The notes below the pieces were generated by a model. That model was not told where the DNA came from, searched no databases, and saw only the letters and a program-made list of their open reading frames with translations. A program made the position numbers and the translations under genes. Below, piece by piece: positions 24,601 to 33,450 of a stretch of DNA of 64,000 nucleotides (within the stretch, counting starts at the first letter, position 1; every line of letters starts with the position of its first letter). The stretch is from CAVVEQ01 sp963806635 (GTDB lineage Bacteria; Chloroflexota; Anaerolineae; Anaerolineales; Anaerolineaceae): positions 620,001 through 684,000 of the forward strand of contig CAWDZA010000015.1 of assembly GCA_963806635.1 (NCBI GenBank). Reading direction: 5' to 3'.

Positions 24601-26696
24601 AGGTATTCAGACCCAACCGGTGGGGGAGGAGTTCCATTACCACTGTACCAATTGGCTGCCACATACATCCGGTTGATATTTCCCTCAGAATTGTTATCAA
24701 ACAGCACCAGGATGCCACGGTTGATATCCGGAATCTTGATCCCGGTGGTAACTGCCGAGATCATTGCAGTGTACTCATTGGCGAGGGCGAGCTGATGGCT
24801 GGATTCGTAAAGGGTTTCAGTTTCAGTCAGCGAATTCTGCAACTGAGCGAGGAGGTCCTCGCGGGCGATCGTGTTGGCGAGTGCGTCCCCCACAACTTGG
24901 AGTGTATTGATCTCTTCATTGAGCCAAATTCGACCCTGCCGTAATTGCTCGAACGCGATGAAGCTCGGAAAAGCGTTCTTGCCGGAGACTGAAAGCAGAA
25001 AAATCGAGTTTATATTGAGGCGGTTGATAAAGAGAAATTCCGGGGTTTGACGAGTGTTTTCATCTGTGATCGCCCAACCCTGCTCGACGAATTCACGAGT
25101 CCAATTGGGAAAGTTACCCACCGGGATGTGGTTCAACTCGCTTCCCGAAAGTGAAGGATCCAACCCGGGCTTGACCCAGAGCGCCTGGCATTTCCAGTAA
25201 AGTTCCTTTTCGTCGTCCATCAGCTTCGCAAAATAGATGCGGTCACTCTCGGTTACATTCGATAGTGTTTCAAACACAGACGGCAGCGCGGCAGTGCCCT
25301 GTTCGGACAGCAGTGCAACCGCAGAGGCTGAACTTGCTTGGTATCTCTCACGCTTTTCAATGATTTGGAGGGCGTCGTTCACTTCTTTGAACAGGTTGGC
25401 ATTTTCCAAAGCAGTGGAAGCCTGGAAAGCCAGCGTCGAAACCAATTCCAGAGAAACCTGCGAGAATTGTGACCCTTCTTCGAACAACTCAATATAAATT
25501 GCCCCGATAGCCTTGTTCGTAGTTACGATGGGAACACAAAGAAGACTACTGGGAACCGGGTGAGGAACATCAATATTTCGATCGATCAGTTCCTTTTCAA
25601 CACCGGTTGGAAATAGAACGGACTGATTGGCATGGATTGAAAACTCGATTACCCCTTTTCCGAACGGAGCTTCCGCTTTTTCTTCCAGAACACCATCGTG
25701 GGCAAAAACCGGGAAGGATAGATAAGTATGATTCTCGTTCGATATCGCGATGGTTAAATTACGGTTATCGACGATGTCTCCAGCAGTTTCATAAAGCTGC
25801 AAGAAGATCTCCTCCCGGCTGGCCAGCTTGCTAAGCTGTTGACCCGCGCGGTTCAGCGCAGCGAGCTGTTCATTACGTTGAAGGGTCTCTGATTCAGCCT
25901 TGATCCTCTCCTCAAGCTGCTTTTGGGCAGCCTGGTACAATTGCGCATTTTCCAAGGCCAGCCCAAGCTGCTGGGCAACTTCCTGCACGATCAAGCGCTC
26001 ATCTTCCTTCCAAACCCGATCACTGCGATCGTCGATGATCTCGATTACGCCTGAAGTTTGCTGCCGGATTTGAAGTGGGGTGGCGATTGCTGTCGGCGTG
26101 GTTCCAATTGATTCCTGGATGGTAGTTTTCTTTTGAGATATGGATTGCCGGCCAGCCTTGGTGAGGATGCGATTTGCCGGGGAAATTTCCCCTTCTTTCA
26201 TGGCGATTCCAATGGTGAAATTATCCATTCCAAGATCGACCAGAGATGACGTACCGCCAGGCCGGACGTAATCCACATCCATGGAACGACGGGCGAAAAT
26301 ACCTTCCGAAATAACCAAGGATTTTCCATCCCAACTCATGATGATTCCACTGGAATCTTTCACCGGTCGGAGTTCCAATTCCACAGGCAGCTCAATTCCC
26401 GACTCCGCAACCATTGTTACCCGGATGGTGCAATTATTAGATTGTTCAATGCGGTCGGAAATAGCCTCATGATCTTCTGACTTAACCTGGCATGTGAAAA
26501 CTGGCTGACCAAGAAAATGTTCGGCAGTGAACCCCAGGAAATCCGTTACCTGCGGGCTGACGGATAGGTAGTTTCCCTTATCATCCAACGTCCAGGCCCA
26601 ACCGTTTGGGATGAAATCCACCTCTGGATTCAGCCTGGCGCTGCCACGGGAGGCATACAGGGGGTCTAATTGACTTGTGATTTTTCTTCGCGGCAT
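21621..26696 (-). CDS. Giant hybrid sensor histidine kinase (PAS, multiple GAF, HisKA, HATPase, two receiver domains)
   Basis: A 1691-residue protein with no membrane segment, so probably cytoplasmic. Order: PAS-like (about 25-130), around six GAF domains (about 150-1130), and HisKA with the phospho-accepting His in MSHELRTPLN (near 1155). HATPase_c follows (about 1250-1370; NACKFTEEG, DTGHGID, GTGLGLSISRSL). After a Pro/Glu-rich linker come two receiver domains. The first keeps its acceptor Asp (LVVVDLN). The second has Asn at that position (RVIFNPQF), so it is probably not phosphorylated. It is the only kinase in a cluster of GAF proteins. Confidence 0.92.
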   Translation of the reverse strand: MPRRKITSQLDPLYASRGSARLNPEVDFIPNGWAWTLDDKGNYLSVSPQVTDFLGFTAEHFLGQPVFTCQVKSEDHEAISDRIEQSNNCTIRVTMVAESGIELPVELELRPVKDSSGIIMSWDGKSLVISEGIFARRSMDVDYVRPGGTSSLVDLGMDNFTIGIAMKEGEISPANRILTKAGRQSISQKKTTIQESIGTTPTAIATPLQIRQQTSGVIEIIDDRSDRVWKEDERLIVQEVAQQLGLALENAQLYQAAQKQLEERIKAESETLQRNEQLAALNRAGQQLSKLASREEIFLQLYETAGDIVDNRNLTIAISNENHTYLSFPVFAHDGVLEEKAEAPFGKGVIEFSIHANQSVLFPTGVEKELIDRNIDVPHPVPSSLLCVPIVTTNKAIGAIYIELFEEGSQFSQVSLELVSTLAFQASTALENANLFKEVNDALQIIEKRERYQASSASAVALLSEQGTAALPSVFETLSNVTESDRIYFAKLMDDEKELYWKCQALWVKPGLDPSLSGSELNHIPVGNFPNWTREFVEQGWAITDENTRQTPEFLFINRLNINSIFLLSVSGKNAFPSFIAFEQLRQGRIWLNEEINTLQVVGDALANTIAREDLLAQLQNSLTETETLYESSHQLALANEYTAMISAVTTGIKIPDINRGILVLFDNNSEGNINRMYVAANWYSGNGTPPPPVGSEYLTIAYQMLFERSAPLFIYDISEAPIDTPLQKVIKDQQVVSMAVLPLTTAQKQIGVLLLQSEVHHRFTQQERRAYPPLLDQMTTAVENLRLYAQTQDSLAETELLYKMTNEISQAVDAQDLVRIIVQSVLPKSATRASLYSVVQSGDEEPTELELTGFYDLRGQFIRLGSRFSLASLPILNQLFLEPLTVKETSAEDPLDELSRKTLIDMEMQSCVIVPLRSVGKLIGLLVVSASSPADYLPEEVRLLRVVGNQISVTLEKQRLLREAQRRALELRTAAEIARDTVSTLSLEILLKRIVNQIYDRFGFYQVSLFLLDPTGETAIIQEATGSAGDGFKSTGFQVQVGSTNIVGQVCATGEPIIINDITNSELYLAHPELPNTRSEIGIPLTIGERIIGSLDIHADSENAFTPDDVTVLRILADQIAVAIENARAFELSQKAVDELHELDRIKNQFLANMSHELRTPLNSIIGFSRVILKGIDGPINDTQAQDLSAIYNSGQHLLSLINNILDLSKIDSGKMEMKLSEINISDIINSAMTTATGLAKDKPIKFKQIVPPDLPKVLVDPTRIRQVLINFLSNACKFTEEGLITIEASPVSSPEGNPEIMITVTDTGHGIDAKDRNKLFQPFSQVDDSPTRRAGGTGLGLSISRSLIDLHGGRIGLLSSEVGKGSTFFFTLPVPQPDKKRIVTGMLRESAFGKLQSDGEPVSKPETVSPEAQLETLEQVVSETVSESTPGTIPPPILEEPAPEVVLQKVALVSSQSTLLPRLDKNISPMKYTTTIFTELDGLDESIKSFNPYLVVVDLNSSQFEPWDAIRKLKTAKSTKYIPMVLLGMLERREKGLRVGSEDFIVKPIVQEEMEETVGRITESERAMNLLLLDNNPETVRKFHNLVKDNKKIQLLTAKTAEEGLKLIATLQPDRVIFNPQFSDTDIFTVLKTMLTDFRLRQIDVTILAGADITERQAAALSEFNNVVFSKVKLEEVPFFKSLQNSLRK

Positions 26697-26703
26697 ATCC
26701 GAG

Positions 26704-29640
26704 TTACTCCTGATCCAATTTAGGATCTATCCGGTTTAGATCATTGTAATTATCGGTTTTAAAGTCTGGTGCCCCAGTTGGAGGATTCGTCCCTTCCGGA
26801 GGCGTTGTGTCCTGAATTAAAATTTGCGCCCTGGATGCTTTCAACACGCGCTGAAGCTCTCCGATCGCGATTTGCACCATTTCCTGCGGATTGGTTGTAG
26901 AGCGAATCTTACCTGTGATCTCGAGCACTTTTCGGTCCCTCTCCGCCCGGCGGACTGTTTGCTCGAACAGGCGGGCATTTTCCAACGCGAGCGCGACCTG
27001 GGTTGCGACGGATTGAACTGCGCGGATCTCTTCAGGCTGCCAATCCTTTTTCTCCTTGCGGGGTTCTTCGATGTTGATCACGCCAATCGTTTCTCCACGA
27101 AGAATAATGGGAACGGCCAGGGATACCATTGGTTTTCCGGAAGGCTGATCGATCATGGGAACCAAAACCGGTTCACCGGCATCAAGTACTTTTTGGAAGA
27201 GAAGTGAATCCTCACGTTCTATGGTTTTGACCCCGCCAGGCGTATATTCAAAGCCTGCCAAATCCCGTTCTTCCACCTCGCGACCCCATTCCTGAAGCAG
27301 GTACTGTCGGTGAAGAGATTGTGAATCCTCAAGAGCGCGAACGGTTTCCTGCAGCAGAAGGTTGTTTTCAATAGCGATCGCAACCTGGTCCGCCAGAATG
27401 GTGAACAATTCGACATCTTCCTGGGAGAAAATATTCGCCTCGGTAGATTGCACGTCAAACGCACCAATGATTCGATCACCGATGATCAGCGGAAGAGCCA
27501 TCTCAGAACGGGTGAGGGGAAGATCGGGGTTCTGGAAATAGACCGCATCGATTCCAACATCTGTAGCGATCCTGGGTTTTCCCGTTCCGGTCACATACCC
27601 AACGATACCGACCTCGCCAACTTTCAATCGGTGTCCGCGGGCAAGCATCCTTTGGCCGCCTTCAGAATTGGATGCGCGCAGCACAGCGTATTCCTGATCA
27701 TCATCCAAAAGGAAAATACCCACATGATAGAAGTTGAACCGTTCACTCACAAGCCGCACAAGCGTATCCAGGAGTGTTTCCAGGTCCTGCGCACGCGTGA
27801 TCTCGCGGGCAACATCCGCGACCGTGGTCAATTGACGGCCGCGAAGAACAAGCGATTCATTGCGGTTTGCCAATTCCTGGGTACGGGCACGAACACGCTC
27901 CTCCAATTCGGCGATGAGGGTTCGAAGTTGGGAGGTCATGGAATTAAATGTATCTGCCAGGGTGCCTAGTTCATCACGGCTGCGTACGATAGCTTTCGCA
28001 GTGAGGTCTCCATCCGCAATGCGATTGGCCGTACCAGTGAGTTGGACGATCGGGTTGGAAAGAAATCTTGAAACGATCACACCGATCAACCCGACAAGTG
28101 CCGCGAAAATGGCAGCGAAGAGGATGGAGAGCCGGTTTTGCTGGAGGCGTAACGCATTTAAGTTGGCTGTCTCCTCAAGGTAAACGATTTGCCAGGATTT
28201 CGATGATAATGTGCTTGTTGATCCAATTTCTTCATGACCGGGATCACCAGGATGAACTTCCGCGGTGAAAAATCCCTGTGTGTCTGGGTTTTTCACAGCG
28301 CTGGCGAAGGTAGGGAGGTTGGTGGAAAGTTGATTCGGTGGAAGCTGTGGTAAGAGATTCTGAGCCTGCAGCGCTGTAATTTTCTCATCGGATAAAGGGG
28401 TCAGCGATTTATACAAGAGACCAGGGGTGATTGCATCTGCAAGGCGTACAGAGTTCTCATCGATCAAAACAGGATATGACCTTTTACCCACTATATCGGA
28501 ATATCCTTGCAATAGATTTTGAAGAATTAGGGCGTTATAACGAACCATCAGGACACCAGCATTCTTTTGAGTAATATCTTTTATAGGAGCACTGAATACA
28601 ATTGAAGCTGCACCGGTTTTTGGATCAAATAAGACCGGCGAAAGATAAGGGCGGTTGGTAAGGAGTGGCTGCTGAAAATATTTTTCCTGGTCAATCTGTT
28701 TTCCAATTTCCTGGGGATTAGAATCGTAAAATTTGATACCAAACAAATTCGCGAGAGAAATCGAAGGCGCGTAAGTACCTGAGGATAATTCCAGCGTATT
28801 AATAATCGATTTCATCTCCGCTTCTTCTTCAGATCCAGCCCGCGCGATGGAAGGAAGATATAAATATTCGGAGAAAATGGGCAGAGCGGCTTGCCGGCCA
28901 ACCAGGTCGAGGTTTTCCAGGATGAAGTTATCCACACCAATTGCTACCTGATTGGCGGCGGTAGTTAATGAAGTTCGCGCCTGGCTTAGAAGTACATTCT
29001 CCAGGAAGGTGGTCTGGATGTATGAAAGACTGATCAACGGGATAAGACCAACAAGTAAAAATACTGTGATCAGACGGACGCGAATAGTGAAGTCGATTAT
29101 CCGGGTAATGAAAAAGACAATGATCGTAATCAACTGGATCACGATCAACGAGATCATGCCCAACCAGACTCCAAGTGATTGGACCTGAGGAAGGGGTGAA
29201 TAAAGCCCTGCCAGAATGGCACCTACCGCACTGAGAAGTCCAATAATGAAGGCTGTGTCTGAATAGATCCCTGTCATTAATCCCGATGCCAAAAGGAAGG
29301 AATACAGGAAACAAAATACCGCGACAGGAATAAGAACATCACTGAAGCTTGCTGATACCAGGATCAAACAAAGCAGCAGCAAAGTGCTGGCGATCAACAA
29401 CCGGATATTGACATTCAGATTTCCAAATTGATAACGGAGAATGATCCCAACGATGGCAACGAACGCAAGAGACCCGGAGAGCAGGAAGAGTGAATTCTGA
29501 CTGTTGATAATTGCCCAAATCAGAAATACTCCGCTCAGAATCGCTGCAATGATGGATTGGATTACGATAAACCGATTCGAAAAAGTCTGACGGCGTTGTT
29601 CAGCAGGTAGGGGTAGGCTTCCGGTCGTGACGTTGGTCAT
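26704..29640 (-). CDS. Membrane sensor with Cache-like, HAMP and GAF domains, no kinase
   Basis: A 978-residue protein. About seven hydrophobic helices (25-200) precede a further helix and an extracellular Cache-like region (about 220-515). A helix and HAMP domain follow (about 520-600; SNPIVQLTGTANRIADGDL), then a coiled coil (ELEERVRARTQEL) and two GAF domains (about 620-925). No output kinase, cyclase or methyl-accepting domain is seen. The start overlaps the preceding stop (ATGA at 29637-29640). It probably signals through the kinase encoded 8 bases downstream. Confidence 0.85.
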   Translation of the reverse strand: MTNVTTGSLPLPAEQRRQTFSNRFIVIQSIIAAILSGVFLIWAIINSQNSLFLLSGSLAFVAIVGIILRYQFGNLNVNIRLLIASTLLLLCLILVSASFSDVLIPVAVFCFLYSFLLASGLMTGIYSDTAFIIGLLSAVGAILAGLYSPLPQVQSLGVWLGMISLIVIQLITIIVFFITRIIDFTIRVRLITVFLLVGLIPLISLSYIQTTFLENVLLSQARTSLTTAANQVAIGVDNFILENLDLVGRQAALPIFSEYLYLPSIARAGSEEEAEMKSIINTLELSSGTYAPSISLANLFGIKFYDSNPQEIGKQIDQEKYFQQPLLTNRPYLSPVLFDPKTGAASIVFSAPIKDITQKNAGVLMVRYNALILQNLLQGYSDIVGKRSYPVLIDENSVRLADAITPGLLYKSLTPLSDEKITALQAQNLLPQLPPNQLSTNLPTFASAVKNPDTQGFFTAEVHPGDPGHEEIGSTSTLSSKSWQIVYLEETANLNALRLQQNRLSILFAAIFAALVGLIGVIVSRFLSNPIVQLTGTANRIADGDLTAKAIVRSRDELGTLADTFNSMTSQLRTLIAELEERVRARTQELANRNESLVLRGRQLTTVADVAREITRAQDLETLLDTLVRLVSERFNFYHVGIFLLDDDQEYAVLRASNSEGGQRMLARGHRLKVGEVGIVGYVTGTGKPRIATDVGIDAVYFQNPDLPLTRSEMALPLIIGDRIIGAFDVQSTEANIFSQEDVELFTILADQVAIAIENNLLLQETVRALEDSQSLHRQYLLQEWGREVEERDLAGFEYTPGGVKTIEREDSLLFQKVLDAGEPVLVPMIDQPSGKPMVSLAVPIILRGETIGVINIEEPRKEKKDWQPEEIRAVQSVATQVALALENARLFEQTVRRAERDRKVLEITGKIRSTTNPQEMVQIAIGELQRVLKASRAQILIQDTTPPEGTNPPTGAPDFKTDNYNDLNRIDPKLDQE

Positions 29641-31380
29641 GCCTGCTCCTTCTGAAGATCAACAGCTTGCTCCAGGTTGGTTTTTGTCCGGAGCTGCACT
29701 CGGACATCGGAAAGTCCAAGGGATTTTCCCAGTTCAACGGCGGTTTCCCGGAGAATGTCGTTGATCACTGTTGAAGAACGGACCTTTGAGGTGATATCTG
29801 AGACCATCTTATCCTGCTCCATCCTGATCTGCATTTCTTCGATCAGACGGGCATTCTCAAGGGATAGTACCAGGCGGCTCGCGATGGATTCAATCAGGGA
29901 TTGGAAATCGGGCACTTCGGTTGGATCCGCGATCTTTAATTCGATCACTCCGATATTTGCACCGCGCAACTGGAGCGGAACAGCGATGATGGCAATTTTC
30001 CCCGATTTTGCCTTCCTTGTTTTGATTTGTGTTTTCCCTGTGAGAAAGGCATCTTTCGCGAGTGCTGATTCAAGGGAGGCTTTTTGAATTCCTTTACTGG
30101 TGTACCGCAGTGATTTGGGGGAGCGGATCCCAAGAAGGTAGTTTGCCCAATCCCGTTGCGTTGTGGATTGGGTGCGGGATTTATATTCTTCCAGGTTACT
30201 TTGCAATTCGGCCACGATACGGGAGTGATCGATCGAGATTGCCAACTGGTCGGCAATAGTTTGGATAATATTCACGTCCTGCTGGGTGAAGGCTGCCTGT
30301 TGCTCACTTTGGACATCCAAAACGCCAATGATGCGGTCACCCAGGCGGAGTGGTAAGGGCCATTTCAGAGTGGGTGTTAGGAAGCAATGGGTTTAGGAAG
30401 TGGACTGAATCCTGGCCAACATCGGCCGCGATGCGGGCTACCCCTTGATCAGCCACGAAACCCACAATACCCTGTGCGCCGACCTTTAGTTTATGATCCT
30501 GCGCCAGCATTTCCCTGCCGGCTTCTCCGGTAGCAGCTTTGAGAATCGCATACTCACGCGTGTCATCGATCAAGAACAAACCAGCATGATAAAAACCGAA
30601 TTGATCCCGGATGGTGCCCAATGTGGTGTCCATCAGGTTGAGCGGATCCTGCTGAAGCGCGATATTTCTCGCAATTTGGGATGCGATCGCCAATTCCGAG
30701 GTCTTCCTTTGGAGATTCAAAGCAGCATCATCTATGGATTTATTCAGCACTTCGTTTTGAGCAATCAACTGTTCTGTGCGGTCTTGCTGGGAAAAGAAAG
30801 ATGCTGTTAGACCGGGAATGAATTGATATATTCCACTTTGGCTTGTAATTACTCCGAAGAGCAAGATGACTGCGATCAAAATCCAGGCGATCACTGTGCT
30901 GGACTGGGAGGCTAGGAAGATCGGATCCGGCGTGATCAGTTTGCTTGTCATTGCAAAAGCGACAACAATCAACTCAACGAATGGTATGGTCGCCGCAAGC
31001 AACCCGACCCTGTTTCTATAAAACAACGCTGTCAGGATTGTAAAAAGAAATAGGAAGTAGATACCATCACCAACCAAGCCTCCATAAAAAAGGTCGATGG
31101 ATCCCAAAATTAGAAGTAATATGAGGTAAATCGGGTAGCGTGTACCTAGCGGGATTCTTGGGATAAATGCGAGCAGGATTATTCCAAGGAAGGTAACAGA
31201 ATACACAGTGGTCAAAAACCAGTTACCAGCAGGAATGGTCTGAGATATCCTAAGGAAGTAAATGACAATTCCAATGAGCGCGCTGGCAATGAGGACGGAT
31301 TGCTTAGCCGGGTCGGTTAGAAATCGAATTGAATGCCGGGTTTGAGACGTAGGAATTTGACTTGAGGGAATTTGGGTCAT
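29637..31380 (-). CDS. Membrane GAF-domain sensor, interrupted by a frameshift
   Basis: The N-terminal frame (31380 to about 30355) has six or seven hydrophobic helices (about 28-200), a short coiled coil and the first part of a GAF domain. It ends just after NTHSEMAL. The next frame continues the same GAF with PLRLGDRIIG and then MDVQSEQ, adding a second GAF and a C-terminal tail. The paralogue at 26704-29640 reads through the same point (SEMALPLIIGDRIIGAFDVQS), so one extra base near 30351-30357 breaks a single gene. Repaired length is about 580 residues. It overlaps both neighbours by 4 bases. Confidence 0.85.
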
Positions 31381-33450
31381 AGCGGTTGCTCCTGATTGCC
31401 ATTGACCTCATAAATCGTTTCAGATTCTTTGTCGATATCCGGATTAAGATGGACATTCACTTCAGAAACGACCGGGAGAGTGCCAATTTCCTGAAGGGCG
31501 ATTCGTAATATTTCATCCAGAGTTCCAGCACCGGAGAATTTCAGCACCAGGTCGTTAATTTTCTCCTCCCGTGCAGCCCGTTGCTGACTTTCTTCAAGAA
31601 GGCGGACATTTTCAAGAGCCTGTGCGGTTTGATCCGCGATGGAGGTGATGACAAATTGATCGTCCACGGTCAATGAGTCCTTATCCACCTCCAGGGAGAT
31701 TTCACCCAGAGGTTGATCGCGTAAGAGCAGGGGAAAGGTAACGGTTTCAAGTCCATCAGATCCGGCTTTTTTCTTTTTCTCTTCAAATGTGTAGGCCAGA
31801 TTTGATTGGGTTTCCGCCTTGCGTCCCCAGGATTTTTGCAAGTATATACGGTTGAGATCCTGGATCTCCTCCAGGTTCGAACGGGCTTCCTGAAAGAGGT
31901 TTGCATTTTCCAGAGCGACCGCCAAGCCATCTGCAATGCTTTGGAATGCCAGAACATCGTTCTCGTTGAATGCACTCTCTTTTTCAGATTGCAGCGTGAG
32001 TGCGCCGATTGTGATACTCCGGGAGACGATTGGCATAGCCAGCTCTGAACGGGTAAGGGGCAGCAATCGGGTTACTGAAGCGAATGGCTTCCTTACCCAC
32101 ATCAAGCGCAATGCGAGGTTTTTGGGTAGCAGTAGACCAGCCGATCATGGAAACACCGCCTACAGCCAATTTATGCGTGTTGGCGATCATTTGAGCGCCA
32201 GCCTCGCCGGTGCCAGCGTTTAGGACGGCATACTCACGGTTAGCGTCTACGAGAAAAATACCAACATAATAAAGACCAAGGCGGGTTTGGATGAGGTTGG
32301 CAACTTCAGGCAGGAAGTTTTCCGGATTCAAGAACCCGGAAATTGTGCGGTTGATATCAGAAATCGCCAAAAGCTGACCCAGCGAGCGTTTCAATTCGGT
32401 TTCGGTGGTTTCGTTGGATTGCAGAAGACTATTGATCGAAACAGATAGGCTCTTAATTTCCTTATCACCGCTTTCAACTACCCGGGACTGACTACTTTTC
32501 GTACTGATCACAGATTCCAGATCCGTATCCAGTGTGGTTAGAGGATTGACCACATATTGATTCATCAGGCGATTGATCGTCAGACCATAACCCACGGCAA
32601 TGATCAGTAGGGCAGGCAGGAGGAAACGAAGAATATTGGTGGTCTGGGAGAAAACCGTGGAGGGGAATGTAATTTGCAGAATAGAAGCCGGTTGGTTTTG
32701 GATATCTTTCAATAATACAAATGCCGCGGCCAAGCCATTTCCTAATTGAGATAACACAAAGGGTTGACCATTGATAAGCGCTGGCTTGGCATCTGACACT
32801 TCCACTGGGTTTGTGGTTGATGAAACCGGGAATTCACTTAGATCCAATCCAGTGATAAAGCCGATGTCGGATAAAGTTCGTTCGTCAAGTGGTTTGGAAA
32901 CAATCACAAACCCGTTGGAGGGACCAGTGGCTTCACTTTCCAATGTCTTCAAAGAGGCAACAAGAAATGGCCCTTCTTGAAGTGTAACCACACCAGAAAT
33001 CTGATCGGTAAGGTTTTTTTGCTCAAACAGGGATGGATTGGTGAAAATATACTGAATCAAACCCTGGGGGACTGGTAAGCTCTCCCCAGTCTCAGGGTCG
33101 ATATATCGCGAAAAAAGAATATTTCGATTGGCGTCAAGATAAATCAAGATCTGAATGCCGGCAGAGGCAAGCACATCATCCTGCAACTCGGCATCGATGA
33201 AGGCCTGATCCCGAGTGAGGGTGAAATTGTTGGCCAATGACCAATATCCCCAGGAGACGCCCGTCGCTTTGAGTTTGGCTAACTCATCATTAATCACCCG
33301 GTCGACACGGGTGGAATTATCCATCGCCAGGGTGTTATCCACGGAAGCACTGTTGGTATAGACTAACAGCACAACAAGCCCAGTGAGCACAACCAGCATC
33401 ACGCCGGATGCGATTAGAATGATCGTGAAAACTCTCCGTCTAAGATTCAT
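31377..33450 (-). CDS. CHASE4-like membrane sensor with GAF domains, interrupted by a frameshift
   Basis: An N-terminal helix (10-30), an extracellular CHASE4-like domain (about 35-270; VSWGYWSLANNF) and a second helix near 275-295 are followed by a linker and two GAF domains. The first GAF is cut at about 32064-32070 after AIRFSNP. The other frame resumes with LLPLTRSELAMPI, as in paralogues (SEMALPL). One extra base explains the break, and the repaired length is about 690 residues. No catalytic output domain is seen. Both ends overlap neighbouring genes by 4 bases. Confidence 0.85.
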
